Shown here piece after piece: positions 53,849 to 62,833 of a stretch of DNA of 64,000 nucleotides. The DNA lies in assembly GCF_025947065.1 (NCBI RefSeq), contig NZ_CP109994.1, forward strand, positions 1,674,001-1,738,000, given 5' to 3'. Positions within the stretch are counted from its first letter, which is position 1. Every line of letters begins with the position of its first letter. This DNA is from Flavobacterium sp. N1736 (GTDB taxonomy: Bacteria > Bacteroidota > Bacteroidia > Flavobacteriales > Flavobacteriaceae). The notes under the pieces were generated by a model that searched no databases, was not told where the DNA came from, and was given only the letters and a program-made list of their open reading frames with translations. The position numbers and the translations under genes were made by a program.

Positions 53849-54298
53849 ATGATTATAGATATTTTAAGTAATGCTTCAAAATATTGCGGCTTACATTCAA
53901 ATTTCAAAAAAGCATTTGATTATTTAAGTCAAAATGATTTGAATAATCTCGAAGTTGGTTCGTTTGAAATTGCCGAAGGATTAAAAGTAATTGTGATTTC
54001 TGGAGAAGGATCAACCAAAGAAGAAAGCATTAAAGGTTTTGAATGTCACGATCAAAATATTGACATACAATATTCGATAAAAGGTCCTGAAACTTTTGCA
54101 TGGAAACCCAGAGAAAAATGTGTGAATCCAAACGGTGAATATAGCGACGAAAGAGATGTTCGTTTTTTTCATGATAAACCGGATACCTTTTTTGATTTAC
54201 AGGAAGGGCAATTTTGCATTTTATTTCCGGAGGATGTTCATGCAGCGATGATTGGCGAAGGAATTATTAAAAAAATTGTTATTAAAGTTAAGATTTAA
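53849..54298 (+). CDS. YhcH/YjgK/YiaL family protein
   Basis: 149-residue cupin-like cytoplasmic protein. The conserved pieces ECHDQNIDIQY and ILFPEDVHAAM hold the His/Glu residues expected to bind a metal. The family (also called beta-galactosidase subunit beta) is repeatedly found with uronic-acid and sialic-acid catabolic genes and may act on an open-chain or lactone intermediate, but no member's role is certain here. First gene of the uronic-acid operon, divergent from its LacI regulator. Confidence 0.9.
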   Translation: MIIDILSNASKYCGLHSNFKKAFDYLSQNDLNNLEVGSFEIAEGLKVIVISGEGSTKEESIKGFECHDQNIDIQYSIKGPETFAWKPREKCVNPNGEYSDERDVRFFHDKPDTFFDLQEGQFCILFPEDVHAAMIGEGIIKKIVIKVKI

Positions 54299-54347
54299 AA
54301 ACTCAAAATATTTAAACACATAGAAACATAGGCTTTTGTCTATTTTT

Positions 54348-54378
54348 CACGCAGATTTGGCAGATTAAGCAGATTTTT
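54348..54378. repeat. CGCAGATTTGGCAGATT repeat, family 3
   Basis: CACGCAGATTTGGCAGATTA followed by AGCAGATTT, between YhcH and the SDR. Preceded by AACACATAGAAACATAG, which also precedes the 30751 copy, so the repeat unit is larger than its core. Confidence 0.75.
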
Positions 54379-54473
54379 AAATCATTTTAATCTTTTAATC
54401 TGTGGCAAAACATTAAATCATATCGTTATGTTCCTATCTGTTTAAAAAAAAATACTCATAAATAAATTTAAAA

Positions 54474-55286
54474 ATGAATTCAATATTTAATCTTGAAGGA
54501 AAAGTGGCTCTTATAACCGGTGGCGCCGGCGTATTGGGAAGCAACTTTGCAAACGTTTTGGCAAAACAGGGCGTAATTGTTGGAATTGTATCTCAATCTA
54601 TTGAAAAAGCCAATAACACTGTGACTTCTATAGAAAGTAACGGCGGAAAAGGATTTGCGATACAAGCCAATGTTTTAAACAAGGAAGAACTGGAAAAAGC
54701 CAGAGATTTTATTGTAGAAAAATACGGTCGCCTTGATATTTTGATAAATGCTGCAGGCGGAAACATGCCGGGCGCAACAATACGTCCCGATCAGGCAATT
54801 TATGATTTGCAGGTTGAAGATTTGCAAAAAGTAGTTGATTTAAATATTATCGGAACAATGCTTCCGTCTCAGGTATTTGCAGAGCTTTTTGCCAAACAAA
54901 AACAGGGAATTATCATTAATATTTCATCAGCATCGGCACAAAGACCTTTGACGAGAGTGGTTGGATATTCGGCTTCAAAAGCGGCGATTGACAATTTCAC
55001 ACAATGGATGTCGGTTGAACTGGCTTCAAAATATGGCGAAGGAATTCGTGTAAATGCTATTTCACCGGGATTTTTTATCGGAGAACAAAATCGAGCTTTA
55101 TTGCTTACTCCGGAAGGAAAATTAACGCCAAGAGGCGAAAAAATTATCGAACATACACCAATGGGAAGATTTGGAACTCCGGAAGATATTGATGGTGCGC
55201 TTTTATTTTTATGCAGCGACATGTCAAAATTTGTAACGGGAACGATTATAAAAGTAGACGGCGGTTTTGCCGCAACAAGTATTTAA
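54474..55286 (+). CDS. SDR-family fructuronate (mannonate) reductase
   Basis: 270-residue SDR with TGGAGVLG (cofactor motif near residue 16), NAAGG, and the catalytic Ser/Tyr/Lys in ISSASAQRPLTRVVGYSASK. It ends with VDGG. The NAAGGNMPGAT and PGFFIGEQNRALLL blocks are those of the SDR-type D-mannonate oxidoreductase that reduces D-fructuronate to D-mannonate. UxuA follows 135 nt downstream, so the two catalyse successive steps. It is not the same family branch as the SDR at 8425. Confidence 0.88.
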   Translation: MNSIFNLEGKVALITGGAGVLGSNFANVLAKQGVIVGIVSQSIEKANNTVTSIESNGGKGFAIQANVLNKEELEKARDFIVEKYGRLDILINAAGGNMPGATIRPDQAIYDLQVEDLQKVVDLNIIGTMLPSQVFAELFAKQKQGIIINISSASAQRPLTRVVGYSASKAAIDNFTQWMSVELASKYGEGIRVNAISPGFFIGEQNRALLLTPEGKLTPRGEKIIEHTPMGRFGTPEDIDGALLFLCSDMSKFVTGTIIKVDGGFAATSI

Positions 55287-55300
55287 ACATTCTGTTATGA

Positions 55301-55332
55301 TTCCTGCAAGGTTTTCAAAACCTTGCAGGAAT
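55301..55332. repeat. Short hairpin repeat, family 2, copy 3
   Basis: TTCCTGCAAGGTTTT and AAAACCTTGCAGGAA meet back to back, a perfect palindrome. Paired with the copy at 55373. Confidence 0.85.
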
Positions 55333-55372
55333 GATTTTAAGACCTGCAAATTAAATCTTTATAAATATTAAG

Positions 55373-55403
55373 ACCTACAAGGTTTTGAAAACCTTGCAGG
55401 AAT
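55373..55403. repeat. Short hairpin repeat, family 2, copy 4
   Basis: ACCTACAAGGTTTT/AAAACCTTGCAGG, close to the copy at 2953. The two copies here are 40 bp apart in the SDR-uxuA gap. Confidence 0.85.
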
Positions 55404-55421
55404 AACAAAAATAAATCAAAA

Positions 55422-56606
55422 ATGGAACAAACGTTAAGATGGTTCGGCCCAAACGATCCGGTTTCTTTACAAGATATTAAGCAAACCGGCGCAACCGGAA
55501 TCGTTACCGCATTACACCATATTCCGAACGGGCAAGTATGGGAAATTGAAGAAATTATTAAAAGAAAAGTCGAAATCGAACATGAAAACGGCGATCCTAA
55601 AAAAGGCGCTTCGGGTTTAACATGGTCGGTTGTAGAAAGTATTCCGGTTCACGAAGACATTAAAAAACAAACGGGAAATTATCTTCAATATATTGAAAAT
55701 TATAAAGAAAGTATTCGAAATCTGGCTTTGTGCGGTATCAAATGCATTTGCTATAATTTCATGCCGGTTCTGGATTGGTCAAGAACTGATTTATCGTATG
55801 AAGTTGCAGATGGTTCAAAAGCTTTACGTTTTGATATTAACGCATTTGCGGCTTTTGAATTGTTTATTTTGAAAAGACCGGGTGCTGAAAAAGAATATTC
55901 TCCGGCACAAATCGAAAAAGCAACAAAATACTTTGAAGCCATGACAGCTGCTGATAAAATCAAACTACAGCAAAATATTTTGGCGGGACTTCCGGGTGCC
56001 GAAGAAGCATATTCTGTAGAAGATTTTCTGGTAACTTTAAGTGCATACAATCATATTGACAGACAGGCTTTGAAGGAAAATTTATTTTTCTTTTTAAAGG
56101 AAATTATTCCGGTTGCAGAAAGTAAAGGCGTTTTGATGGCGATTCATCCTGACGATCCGCCCTACCCGATTCTTGGTTTGCCAAGAGTGGTAAGTACAGA
56201 GGAAGATTTAATCGAATTGATGAATGCTGCTCCTTCAAAATCAAACGGATTTACGATGTGTACGGGTTCTTACGGCGTTCGTGCCGATAATGATTTACCC
56301 GGAATTGTGAGACGAAACGGCGATAAAATGAATTTTATTCACCTAAGAAGTACGCAAAGAGATGAAGAAGGCAGTTTTTATGAAGCCAATCATCTTGAAG
56401 GCGATGTTGATATGTACGAAGTTGTAAAAGCGATTCTTGAAGTCGAAAAAAGAAATAACAGTTCGCTGCCAATGCGTCCGGATCACGGGCACCAAATGCT
56501 GGACGATTTAAATAAAAAAACAAATCCCGGCTATTCAGCGATTGGGCGTTTACGTGGTCTGGCTGAATTGAGAGGACTTGAAATGGGGATTAAGAAATCT
56601 GTTTAA
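55422..56606 (+). CDS. uxuA: Mannonate dehydratase UxuA, copy 2
   Basis: 394-residue D-mannonate dehydratase, with [63 protein letters not shown] and PMRPDHGHQ. It shares the full family pattern with copy 1 (7039) but has an insertion near residue 45 ([11 protein letters not shown]) and different surface loops. Its own regulator and SDR make it a separate functional module for uronic acids from the polysaccharide handled by the SusC gene downstream. Confidence 0.96.
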   Translation: MEQTLRWFGPNDPVSLQDIKQTGATGIVTALHHIPNGQVWEIEEIIKRKVEIEHENGDPKKGASGLTWSVVESIPVHEDIKKQTGNYLQYIENYKESIRNLALCGIKCICYNFMPVLDWSRTDLSYEVADGSKALRFDINAFAAFELFILKRPGAEKEYSPAQIEKATKYFEAMTAADKIKLQQNILAGLPGAEEAYSVEDFLVTLSAYNHIDRQALKENLFFFLKEIIPVAESKGVLMAIHPDDPPYPILGLPRVVSTEEDLIELMNAAPSKSNGFTMCTGSYGVRADNDLPGIVRRNGDKMNFIHLRSTQRDEEGSFYEANHLEGDVDMYEVVKAILEVEKRNNSSLPMRPDHGHQMLDDLNKKTNPGYSAIGRLRGLAELRGLEMGIKKSV

Positions 56607-56627
56607 AGTTTTTTTAGCCCCGCAATA

Positions 56628-56730
56628 TTGTCATTTCGACGGAGGAGAAATCGCACACAAAACTCCGTATAGATAATCGCCAATCTTTGTCGAATTACTA
56701 GTGTGATTTCTCCTCCGTCGAAATGACAAA
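56628..56730. repeat. MITE/REP-like palindromic element, family 1, copy E
   Basis: About 103 bp, begins TTGTCATTTCGACGGAGGAG, ends CTCCTCCGTCGAAATGACAA. Complementary ends are almost perfect. It overlaps the first frame-open ATG (56723) of the next gene, so that start is unlikely. Confidence 0.9.
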
Positions 56731-56770
56731 TAGTGACAAACTACTAACTAACCAAACCAACCACAAAACC

Positions 56771-58408
56771 ATGATTCGTCAAGCCATTATTATCTGTTGC
56801 AGCCTTTTTGTAAATAGTATTACAATGGCTCAGGAATTGCCTAAAATTCTACAATCAAAAACCAATTATTTACCTGATTTTAGCTACGCGGGTTATCACT
56901 TCGGCGAAAGCCAGATTCCTGAATTTCAAGGGAAAATTATTAATGCCACAGATTTTGGTGTAAAAGCAAATGACGGTTTAGATGATTCTAAAGCTTTATT
57001 GAAAGCCATAAAAGCCGCCACGGAAACCGAAGGAAATGTAATTTTGCAATTGCCTGCCGGAAAAATTATTCTGAGTGCTGTTTTATATATCGAAAGAAGC
57101 AATTTTGTGCTTCGCGGTACAGGTTCCGGCGAAAACGGAACTGAGATTTATTGCCCGCGACCGATGATGTATTTAAAAGATCCTGAATCGCTGGCAGAAC
57201 TTCGCGAATATTTAACCACTTTTGATAAAAGACAACGCGAACCTGAAAACAATGTCGATTTGTCTTTTTCGCAATATGCATGGTCGGGAGGATTTATCTG
57301 GACACAAATTCCCGGCGAACGTGTAAAATCATATCTCGATAAATACGAACCTACTCCAAATCCTTTGGCGAAAGTAAGTTCCGGAAATATGGGCGAACAT
57401 ATTATAAATGTTTCTGATGTAAAAGGTTTGAAAGCTGGTGATATTGTCGAACTTCAATTGTTTAATAAAGATGGCGAAAACGGCGAAATCATTCAGGATC
57501 TTTATAAAGGCGCAAAAGTAAAGCCGGGTTCTCATCATTGGAAATTTCCAATGCTTCCAATTATAAGACAACAAGTTGAAATTACTAAAATTTCAGGCTC
57601 TAAAATCACCATAAAAACGCCTTTGACAATTTCGATAAAACCAAGTTATCAGGCGCAATTGGTCGAATGGAAACATCTAAACGAAGTTGGCATCGAACAT
57701 ATTCGGTTTACTTTTCCTGATATTCCAAGAGTTGCGCATCATGTAGAACCGGGAAATAATGCTATATTTTTAACGCGTGTTTTTAATAGTTGGGTAAAAG
57801 ATGTCACGATCACAAATGCCGACAGCGGAATTTTAGGTGAAGAAATTTCAAACGTTACGATTCAGGATATTGTAACCGATGGAAATCATATGGCGCATTA
57901 TACCGTTACTTTAGGCGGCGTTCATAATGTTTTGGTGAAGAATTTAAAAATTTATAATAAAGCTGTTCATCCGTTAAGTTTCAACACTTTTGCGACTAAA
58001 AACGTGTATCAAAACTGTGAAATTTTTGCCGATGCGCTTTTAGATCAGCATTCTGGAGCAAATCATCAAAATTTATTTGATCATATTACCGTGCATATTT
58101 CACCGGACAAAAACAATAGTTATTATTTGTTTGGCGGCGGCGGTGCCGATTATTGGAAACCTTCACACGGACCTTTCAGCACGTTTTGGAATTTGAATGT
58201 TCAGGTCGAAAACCCTTCTGAAATAACGAAACCGGTTTTGCTTTACGGCATGAAAGATGGACCGTTTGCAAGAATTATTGGTGTAAATGGCAACGCTAAA
58301 TTCGAAGTAAAATACGAACCTGACGCTTATATTGAATTTTTAAATACGTCGTTGGACAAAGTGCCTTCGCTGTATGATTATCAATTAAATAAGCGCTTGA
58401 AGAAATAA
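56771..58408 (+). CDS. Secreted beta-helix protein of the pectate lyase superfamily (DUF4955-like)
   Basis: 545 residues from the ATG at 56771 (MIRQAIIICCSLFVNSITMAQ signal peptide). The mature N-terminus has ATDFGVKANDGLDDSKALLKA, the usual start of pectate-lyase-superfamily beta-helices. Asn-rich turns (YIERSNFVLRGTGS, NVTIQDIVTDGNH) follow. A Gly-Gly stretch (YYLFGGGGADYW) sits late in the sequence. It probably cleaves a uronic-acid polysaccharide or acts on its oligosaccharides. I cannot assign a polysaccharide lyase family or catalytic residues. It follows uxuA and precedes the HTCS regulator. Confidence 0.8.
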   Translation: MIRQAIIICCSLFVNSITMAQELPKILQSKTNYLPDFSYAGYHFGESQIPEFQGKIINATDFGVKANDGLDDSKALLKAIKAATETEGNVILQLPAGKIILSAVLYIERSNFVLRGTGSGENGTEIYCPRPMMYLKDPESLAELREYLTTFDKRQREPENNVDLSFSQYAWSGGFIWTQIPGERVKSYLDKYEPTPNPLAKVSSGNMGEHIINVSDVKGLKAGDIVELQLFNKDGENGEIIQDLYKGAKVKPGSHHWKFPMLPIIRQQVEITKISGSKITIKTPLTISIKPSYQAQLVEWKHLNEVGIEHIRFTFPDIPRVAHHVEPGNNAIFLTRVFNSWVKDVTITNADSGILGEEISNVTIQDIVTDGNHMAHYTVTLGGVHNVLVKNLKIYNKAVHPLSFNTFATKNVYQNCEIFADALLDQHSGANHQNLFDHITVHISPDKNNSYYLFGGGGADYWKPSHGPFSTFWNLNVQVENPSEITKPVLLYGMKDGPFARIIGVNGNAKFEVKYEPDAYIEFLNTSLDKVPSLYDYQLNKRLKK

Positions 58409-58423
58409 TTTTTAAAAAGTTAC

Positions 58424-58512
58424 AAAGGTGCAAAGATACAAAGGCTCAGAGATAATGAGTTTATATCTATTTGTTCCTTTGAACCTTTGAACCTCTGCCT
58501 CTTTGCACCTTT
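58424..58512. repeat. Inverted repeat between the lyase-like gene and the HTCS gene
   Basis: AAAGGTGCAAAGA (58424-58436) and TCTTTGCACCTTT (58500-58512) are perfect complements about 60 bp apart, with internal CCTTTGAACCTTTGAACC repeats. It may be a terminator/hairpin between the two genes. Confidence 0.65.
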
Positions 58513-58524
58513 AAAAAAAACCTC

Positions 58525-61500
58525 ATGAAATACAAAATAGCTTTTCTGGTTTTACTGTTTATTTCCGGGAATATGTTTTCCCAAAATAAATATCGTCTTA
58601 AAAATATCTCGACAACTGACGGGCTTTCGCAGAGTTCGGTTATTGCGATTCATCAGGATAAATTTGGGCAAATGTGGTTTGGTACACGCGACGGTCTTAA
58701 TAAATACGACGGAAGCCGATTTACTATTTTTAGAAACGATGTAACGAATAAATCATCTATTAGCAACAACGATATTCTGGCTATTGAAGAAGATGATTCG
58801 GGACAATTATGGGTTGGAACTTACAACGGACTGAATTGCTATAATCCTGTTACGAACACATTTACAAGATATTTACATACCAAAAACAATCATACGATAA
58901 GCAGTAACGCCATTTGGTCGATCAAAAAAATTGGCGGCGAAATGTGGTTTGGAACTTCAAAAGGTTTGACGATTTATAATAGAAAAACAAGTCAGTTTAC
59001 GTCTGTTTTTAATTCAGAAACAGATAATTCGACCTTGCCAAGCAATAATATTCTGAGTATTTTAAAAACCAAAAAAGGAGAAATCTGGATTGGAACTACG
59101 AAAGGTTTGTGTTTGCTGACGAGTAGAAAAAACGGAAAATTCATTTTTAAAAATTATCCTTTAAACAATACCGATTTACTGAATGTTCAGGCTCTTGCCG
59201 AAGATAAACAAGGTAATTTATGGATTGGAACAAAAAACGTTGGTCTTTTAAAATTTGATACTTCAGCGAACAAATTTGTTTCTTTTTTATCTCCCGAAAA
59301 ATACCGCCAAATTAATACGGATATTCGTGCTTTGGCCATTGATAATAACGGTTCGTTGTGGATTGGCGCATACGACGGAATCTACATTTTAGGCGAAGAT
59401 AAAAGCATTCATGAAATAAATAACAGTAATAACAGCAACGGAATCGATAAGGTGAAATCGGTTTATATGGATAAAAAAGGTTCTGTCTGGATTGGCTGTT
59501 ATTATAAAGGTGTGAATATTTGGGATGTTTCAAACGTGAATTTCTCCAATTATAATCAGAATTCGAAAAAGATTCCGATGAGTTTTGATGTCGTAAGTTC
59601 GATTATTGCTGATAAAAATCAGAATGTTTATTTTGGAACTGAAGGCGGCGGAATCACGATTTACAATACAAAAAACGAAACTACGAGTTACATTAACAGC
59701 AAAAGTGGTCAGACGACTAAAAACGACATTAAATCGATGTGTCTCGACAAAGATCATGTTTTGTGGCTGGGCACTTTTTCTAAGGGAATTTCGGCTTATA
59801 ACACGATTTCTAAACGAATTGAAGACTATAGAATTTCATCGGAACTAAATGATTTACTGAAAGAAACCGGCGTTTATTCGATTAAAACAGAAGGAAACGG
59901 CATTTTATGGATTGGTACTTTTAGCAAAGGATTAATCAGGTACAATACGCTTTCTAAAACTTTTCAGATTATTGGAAACGACAATACAAAACCCAATTTT
60001 TTAACCAATAATATCATTCGTACAATTCTTGTCGATAGACAAAAACGTCTTTGGGTTGGTTCGCAAAATGGTTTGAATCTTATTTCGTTACAAAATTTCA
60101 ACCCGAATAAATATGCGATAAAACATTTCTTTTTTGATAGTGCCGCTTTGTCCGGCGATGATATTTTGACATTGTTTCAGGATTCTCAAAACAAAATATG
60201 GGTGGGAACAAAAGCAAAAGGACTGCATTATTTTGATGGGAAAAAATTCAACAGAATAAACCTGAAAATAGGAAATACAGTTATCACATCAATCCATTCT
60301 ATTTTGGAAGATGATGATAAAAACCTTTGGATTAGTACCAATCAGGGTATTATAAAATACAGCACAACCCGAAAAACGGTTATCATTTACGATCAAAAAG
60401 ATGGTTTGGCGAGCAATGAATTTAATGACAATGCGGCTTTAAAACTTGATTCGAACAAATTTTATTTCGGAAGTCCGTCCGGAGCGACTTATTTTGATGC
60501 CCGAAAAATTTCCTTAAATCAATATGCGCCTCAGGTTTTAATTACAGATTTGAAAATCAAAAACGAGACGGTTCATGCCAACGATTCTACAGAAATTTTA
60601 GAAGAAAGTATTGGTTATACCAAAACAATAACGCTGGATTACGACAAGGCAAATTTCTCCATTAATTTTGCGATTCCAAACTACATTCGGTCAAAAAACA
60701 ATCAATACAGTTATCGTTTAACGGGGCTTGAAAATAACTGGACAACGACTAAAAATCCGGAAGCGATTTATGCAATTCAAAATCCGGGAACGTATGTTTT
60801 TGAAGTACGCGGCGCCAATAACGACGGAGTTTGGAACAGAGTTCCAACTACTTTAACTGTTGTTGTAAAACCGGCTCCGTGGCGCAGTATCTGGGCATTT
60901 TTATTGTACGGAATTGTAATTGGTCTGGGATTATATGGTTTAATCTGGATTATGAAATCGAAAGCCAGATTGAAACAAAAACTGGAACTGGAGTATCTGG
61001 AAACCAAACGTATTGAAGAAAATAACCGTGCAAAACTGGATTTCTTTACTAATATTTCGCACGAATTCAGAACGCCGCTGACTTTGATTTTAGGACCATT
61101 ACAGCAAATTTTAGCCGATTATAACGGTACAAATGAAATGTACAAAAAGCTGTTGGTTATTGAAGGAAGCGCGAATCATCTTCTAAGTTTAATTAACCGC
61201 TTGATGGATTTTAGAAAACTTGAAAATCATCAGGTTACATTAGAATCTGCAAACGGAAATATTGTAAAATTTACCAGAGAAATCTTTTTATCCTTTATAG
61301 AATATGCGAAAGACGGCGGTTACGACTATACTTTTGAATCATCAAATGAGGAAATTCTGGTGTATTTTGACCGTTATAAACTCGAACGTGTGTTTTATAA
61401 TTTAATCTCGAATGCATTTCGTTACACACCAAAAGGCGGTACTATTAATATTAAAATCAATCATGATCACGAGAATTTATTTATCGCCGTCGAAGATTCC

Positions 61501-62619
61501 GGACCCGGAATTGCCGATGAACATATTGACAAAATTTTTGATTTATTTTTTGAAGTTCCGTTGCATAATAACGTTCAGAAAAATTATAATAAAGGAACTG
61601 GAATTGGTTTGTCTATCGTAAAAAACATTGTCAAATTGCATAAAGGAAGTATCGATGTAGCAAATAAAAAAACAGGCGGAGTTGTTTTTAAAGTTACGCT
61701 TCCGTTAGGTCGGGCGCATTTACTAGACAGTGAAATTATCGAAGATTTTAAAATCAGCGATGATATTGCCCAATATTCCGCACAACTCGAAACGCAGGAA
61801 ATTACAGAACATGAAGATATTGACGATTTTGTAGTCGATGGCGAAAAACAAACTATTCTGTTAGTCGAAGATCATAAGGTTCTGCGAACTTTTATGAAAA
61901 ATTTACTCAAAAAAGAATACAATATTATTGAAGCCGAAAACGGAAAAGTGGCTTTTGAAAAAGCACAGCAACATGTTCCTAATTTAATTATCAGCGATGT
62001 AATTATGCCCGAAATGGTGGGAACTGAATTGTGTTCTAAAATAAAAGAAAACCTAAAAACGAGTCATATTCCGGTTATTCTGCTCACATCGAGATCATCA
62101 TTAGTTTATAAATTTGAAGGTTTAGAAAGCGGCGCTGATGATTATATCAGTAAACCGTTTAATTTAATGGAATTTAAACTTCGTGTTAAAAACCTTTTGA
62201 ATTCAACCGAAAGACTCAAAAACAAATTTGCCAGCGAAGACAATTTTGTTCCGTCAGAAATTACGGTTTCATCTCTGGATGAAGAATTATTGAAAAAAGC
62301 ATTCAAGATTGTTGAAGAAAACATTTCGAACGAGCAATTTGATATTCCGTTTTTCTGTGCAGAATTAGGCGTAAGCCGCACCATGTTGTTTTTAAAAATA
62401 AAAGCGTGGACAAATTATACGCCAAACGAATTTATTCATGAAATACGTTTAAAACGTGCTGCTCAATTATTGGAACAAAATAAACTGAATGTTTCAGAAG
62501 TGAGTTATAAAGTTGGTTTTAATAATCCGAAATATTTCAGCAAATGCTTCCAGAAAAGATATGGAGAAACTCCGACACAATTTGCTGATAAATTTTCCAA
62601 ATCTGCAAGTGTAATTTAG
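58525..62619 (+). CDS. Hybrid two-component system sensor/regulator (HTCS)
   Basis: 1364 residues: signal peptide (1-19), two-component-regulator-propeller repeats (about 25-690), Y_Y_Y domain (about 710-775), transmembrane segment (about 788-808), HisKA with the phospho-acceptor His in FFTNISHEFRTPLTL (about residue 845), HATPase (about 945-1065, ALERVFYNLISNAFRYTP-like block and GTGIGLSIV), receiver domain (about 1112-1225, phospho-acceptor Asp in IISDVIMPEM), and a C-terminal AraC-type helix-turn-helix (about 1260-1355). It senses an oligosaccharide in the periplasm and activates polysaccharide genes. It is directly followed by the SusC gene, so that locus is its probable target. Confidence 0.95.
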   Translation: MKYKIAFLVLLFISGNMFSQNKYRLKNISTTDGLSQSSVIAIHQDKFGQMWFGTRDGLNKYDGSRFTIFRNDVTNKSSISNNDILAIEEDDSGQLWVGTYNGLNCYNPVTNTFTRYLHTKNNHTISSNAIWSIKKIGGEMWFGTSKGLTIYNRKTSQFTSVFNSETDNSTLPSNNILSILKTKKGEIWIGTTKGLCLLTSRKNGKFIFKNYPLNNTDLLNVQALAEDKQGNLWIGTKNVGLLKFDTSANKFVSFLSPEKYRQINTDIRALAIDNNGSLWIGAYDGIYILGEDKSIHEINNSNNSNGIDKVKSVYMDKKGSVWIGCYYKGVNIWDVSNVNFSNYNQNSKKIPMSFDVVSSIIADKNQNVYFGTEGGGITIYNTKNETTSYINSKSGQTTKNDIKSMCLDKDHVLWLGTFSKGISAYNTISKRIEDYRISSELNDLLKETGVYSIKTEGNGILWIGTFSKGLIRYNTLSKTFQIIGNDNTKPNFLTNNIIRTILVDRQKRLWVGSQNGLNLISLQNFNPNKYAIKHFFFDSAALSGDDILTLFQDSQNKIWVGTKAKGLHYFDGKKFNRINLKIGNTVITSIHSILEDDDKNLWISTNQGIIKYSTTRKTVIIYDQKDGLASNEFNDNAALKLDSNKFYFGSPSGATYFDARKISLNQYAPQVLITDLKIKNETVHANDSTEILEESIGYTKTITLDYDKANFSINFAIPNYIRSKNNQYSYRLTGLENNWTTTKNPEAIYAIQNPGTYVFEVRGANNDGVWNRVPTTLTVVVKPAPWRSIWAFLLYGIVIGLGLYGLIWIMKSKARLKQKLELEYLETKRIEENNRAKLDFFTNISHEFRTPLTLILGPLQQILADYNGTNEMYKKLLVIEGSANHLLSLINRLMDFRKLENHQVTLESANGNIVKFTREIFLSFIEYAKDGGYDYTFESSNEEILVYFDRYKLERVFYNLISNAFRYTPKGGTINIKINHDHENLFIAVEDSGPGIADEHIDKIFDLFFEVPLHNNVQKNYNKGTGIGLSIVKNIVKLHKGSIDVANKKTGGVVFKVTLPLGRAHLLDSEIIEDFKISDDIAQYSAQLETQEITEHEDIDDFVVDGEKQTILLVEDHKVLRTFMKNLLKKEYNIIEAENGKVAFEKAQQHVPNLIISDVIMPEMVGTELCSKIKENLKTSHIPVILLTSRSSLVYKFEGLESGADDYISKPFNLMEFKLRVKNLLNSTERLKNKFASEDNFVPSEITVSSLDEELLKKAFKIVEENISNEQFDIPFFCAELGVSRTMLFLKIKAWTNYTPNEFIHEIRLKRAAQLLEQNKLNVSEVSYKVGFNNPKYFSKCFQKRYGETPTQFADKFSKSASVI

Positions 62620-62643
62620 AAAATCCAGTGTTTTCAAGGCTTA

Positions 62644-62679
62644 AAAAAGGGTATCTGTATTTTTAGATACCCTTTTTTG
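62644..62679 (+). terminator. Rho-independent terminator of the HTCS gene
   Basis: AAAGGGTATCT and AGATACCCTTT arms around GTATTTTT, followed by a T-run, 25 nt after the stop codon. Confidence 0.88.
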
Positions 62680-62703
62680 TATTTCTATATCGTTTGCGAC
62701 ATC

Positions 62704-62711
62704 TACATTTG
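62704..62711 (+). promoter_or_regulatory. -7 promoter element for the SusC gene
   Basis: TACATTTG matches TAnnTTTG, with TTTG at 62676-62679 upstream (24 nt spacing, long for the consensus). It would give a leader of about 118 nt before the SusC ATG. A 30-codon frame (62716-62808) would start directly at the transcription start. Confidence 0.45.
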
Positions 62712-62833
62712 TACAATGAAAATCCAAAAAACAAAATTCATATTACTGCAAATTCTATTTATGCTGTTAATAATCGGAATGAGTTTATTGCTTTTTTATT
62801 TTATCTAACATTAACCTTAAAACCACAAAATGA

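Noticed and set aside
62716..62808. 30-codon frame with a hydrophobic segment before SusC
   Set aside because: It would begin at the transcription start with no leader or ribosome site. More likely it is part of the SusC leader.
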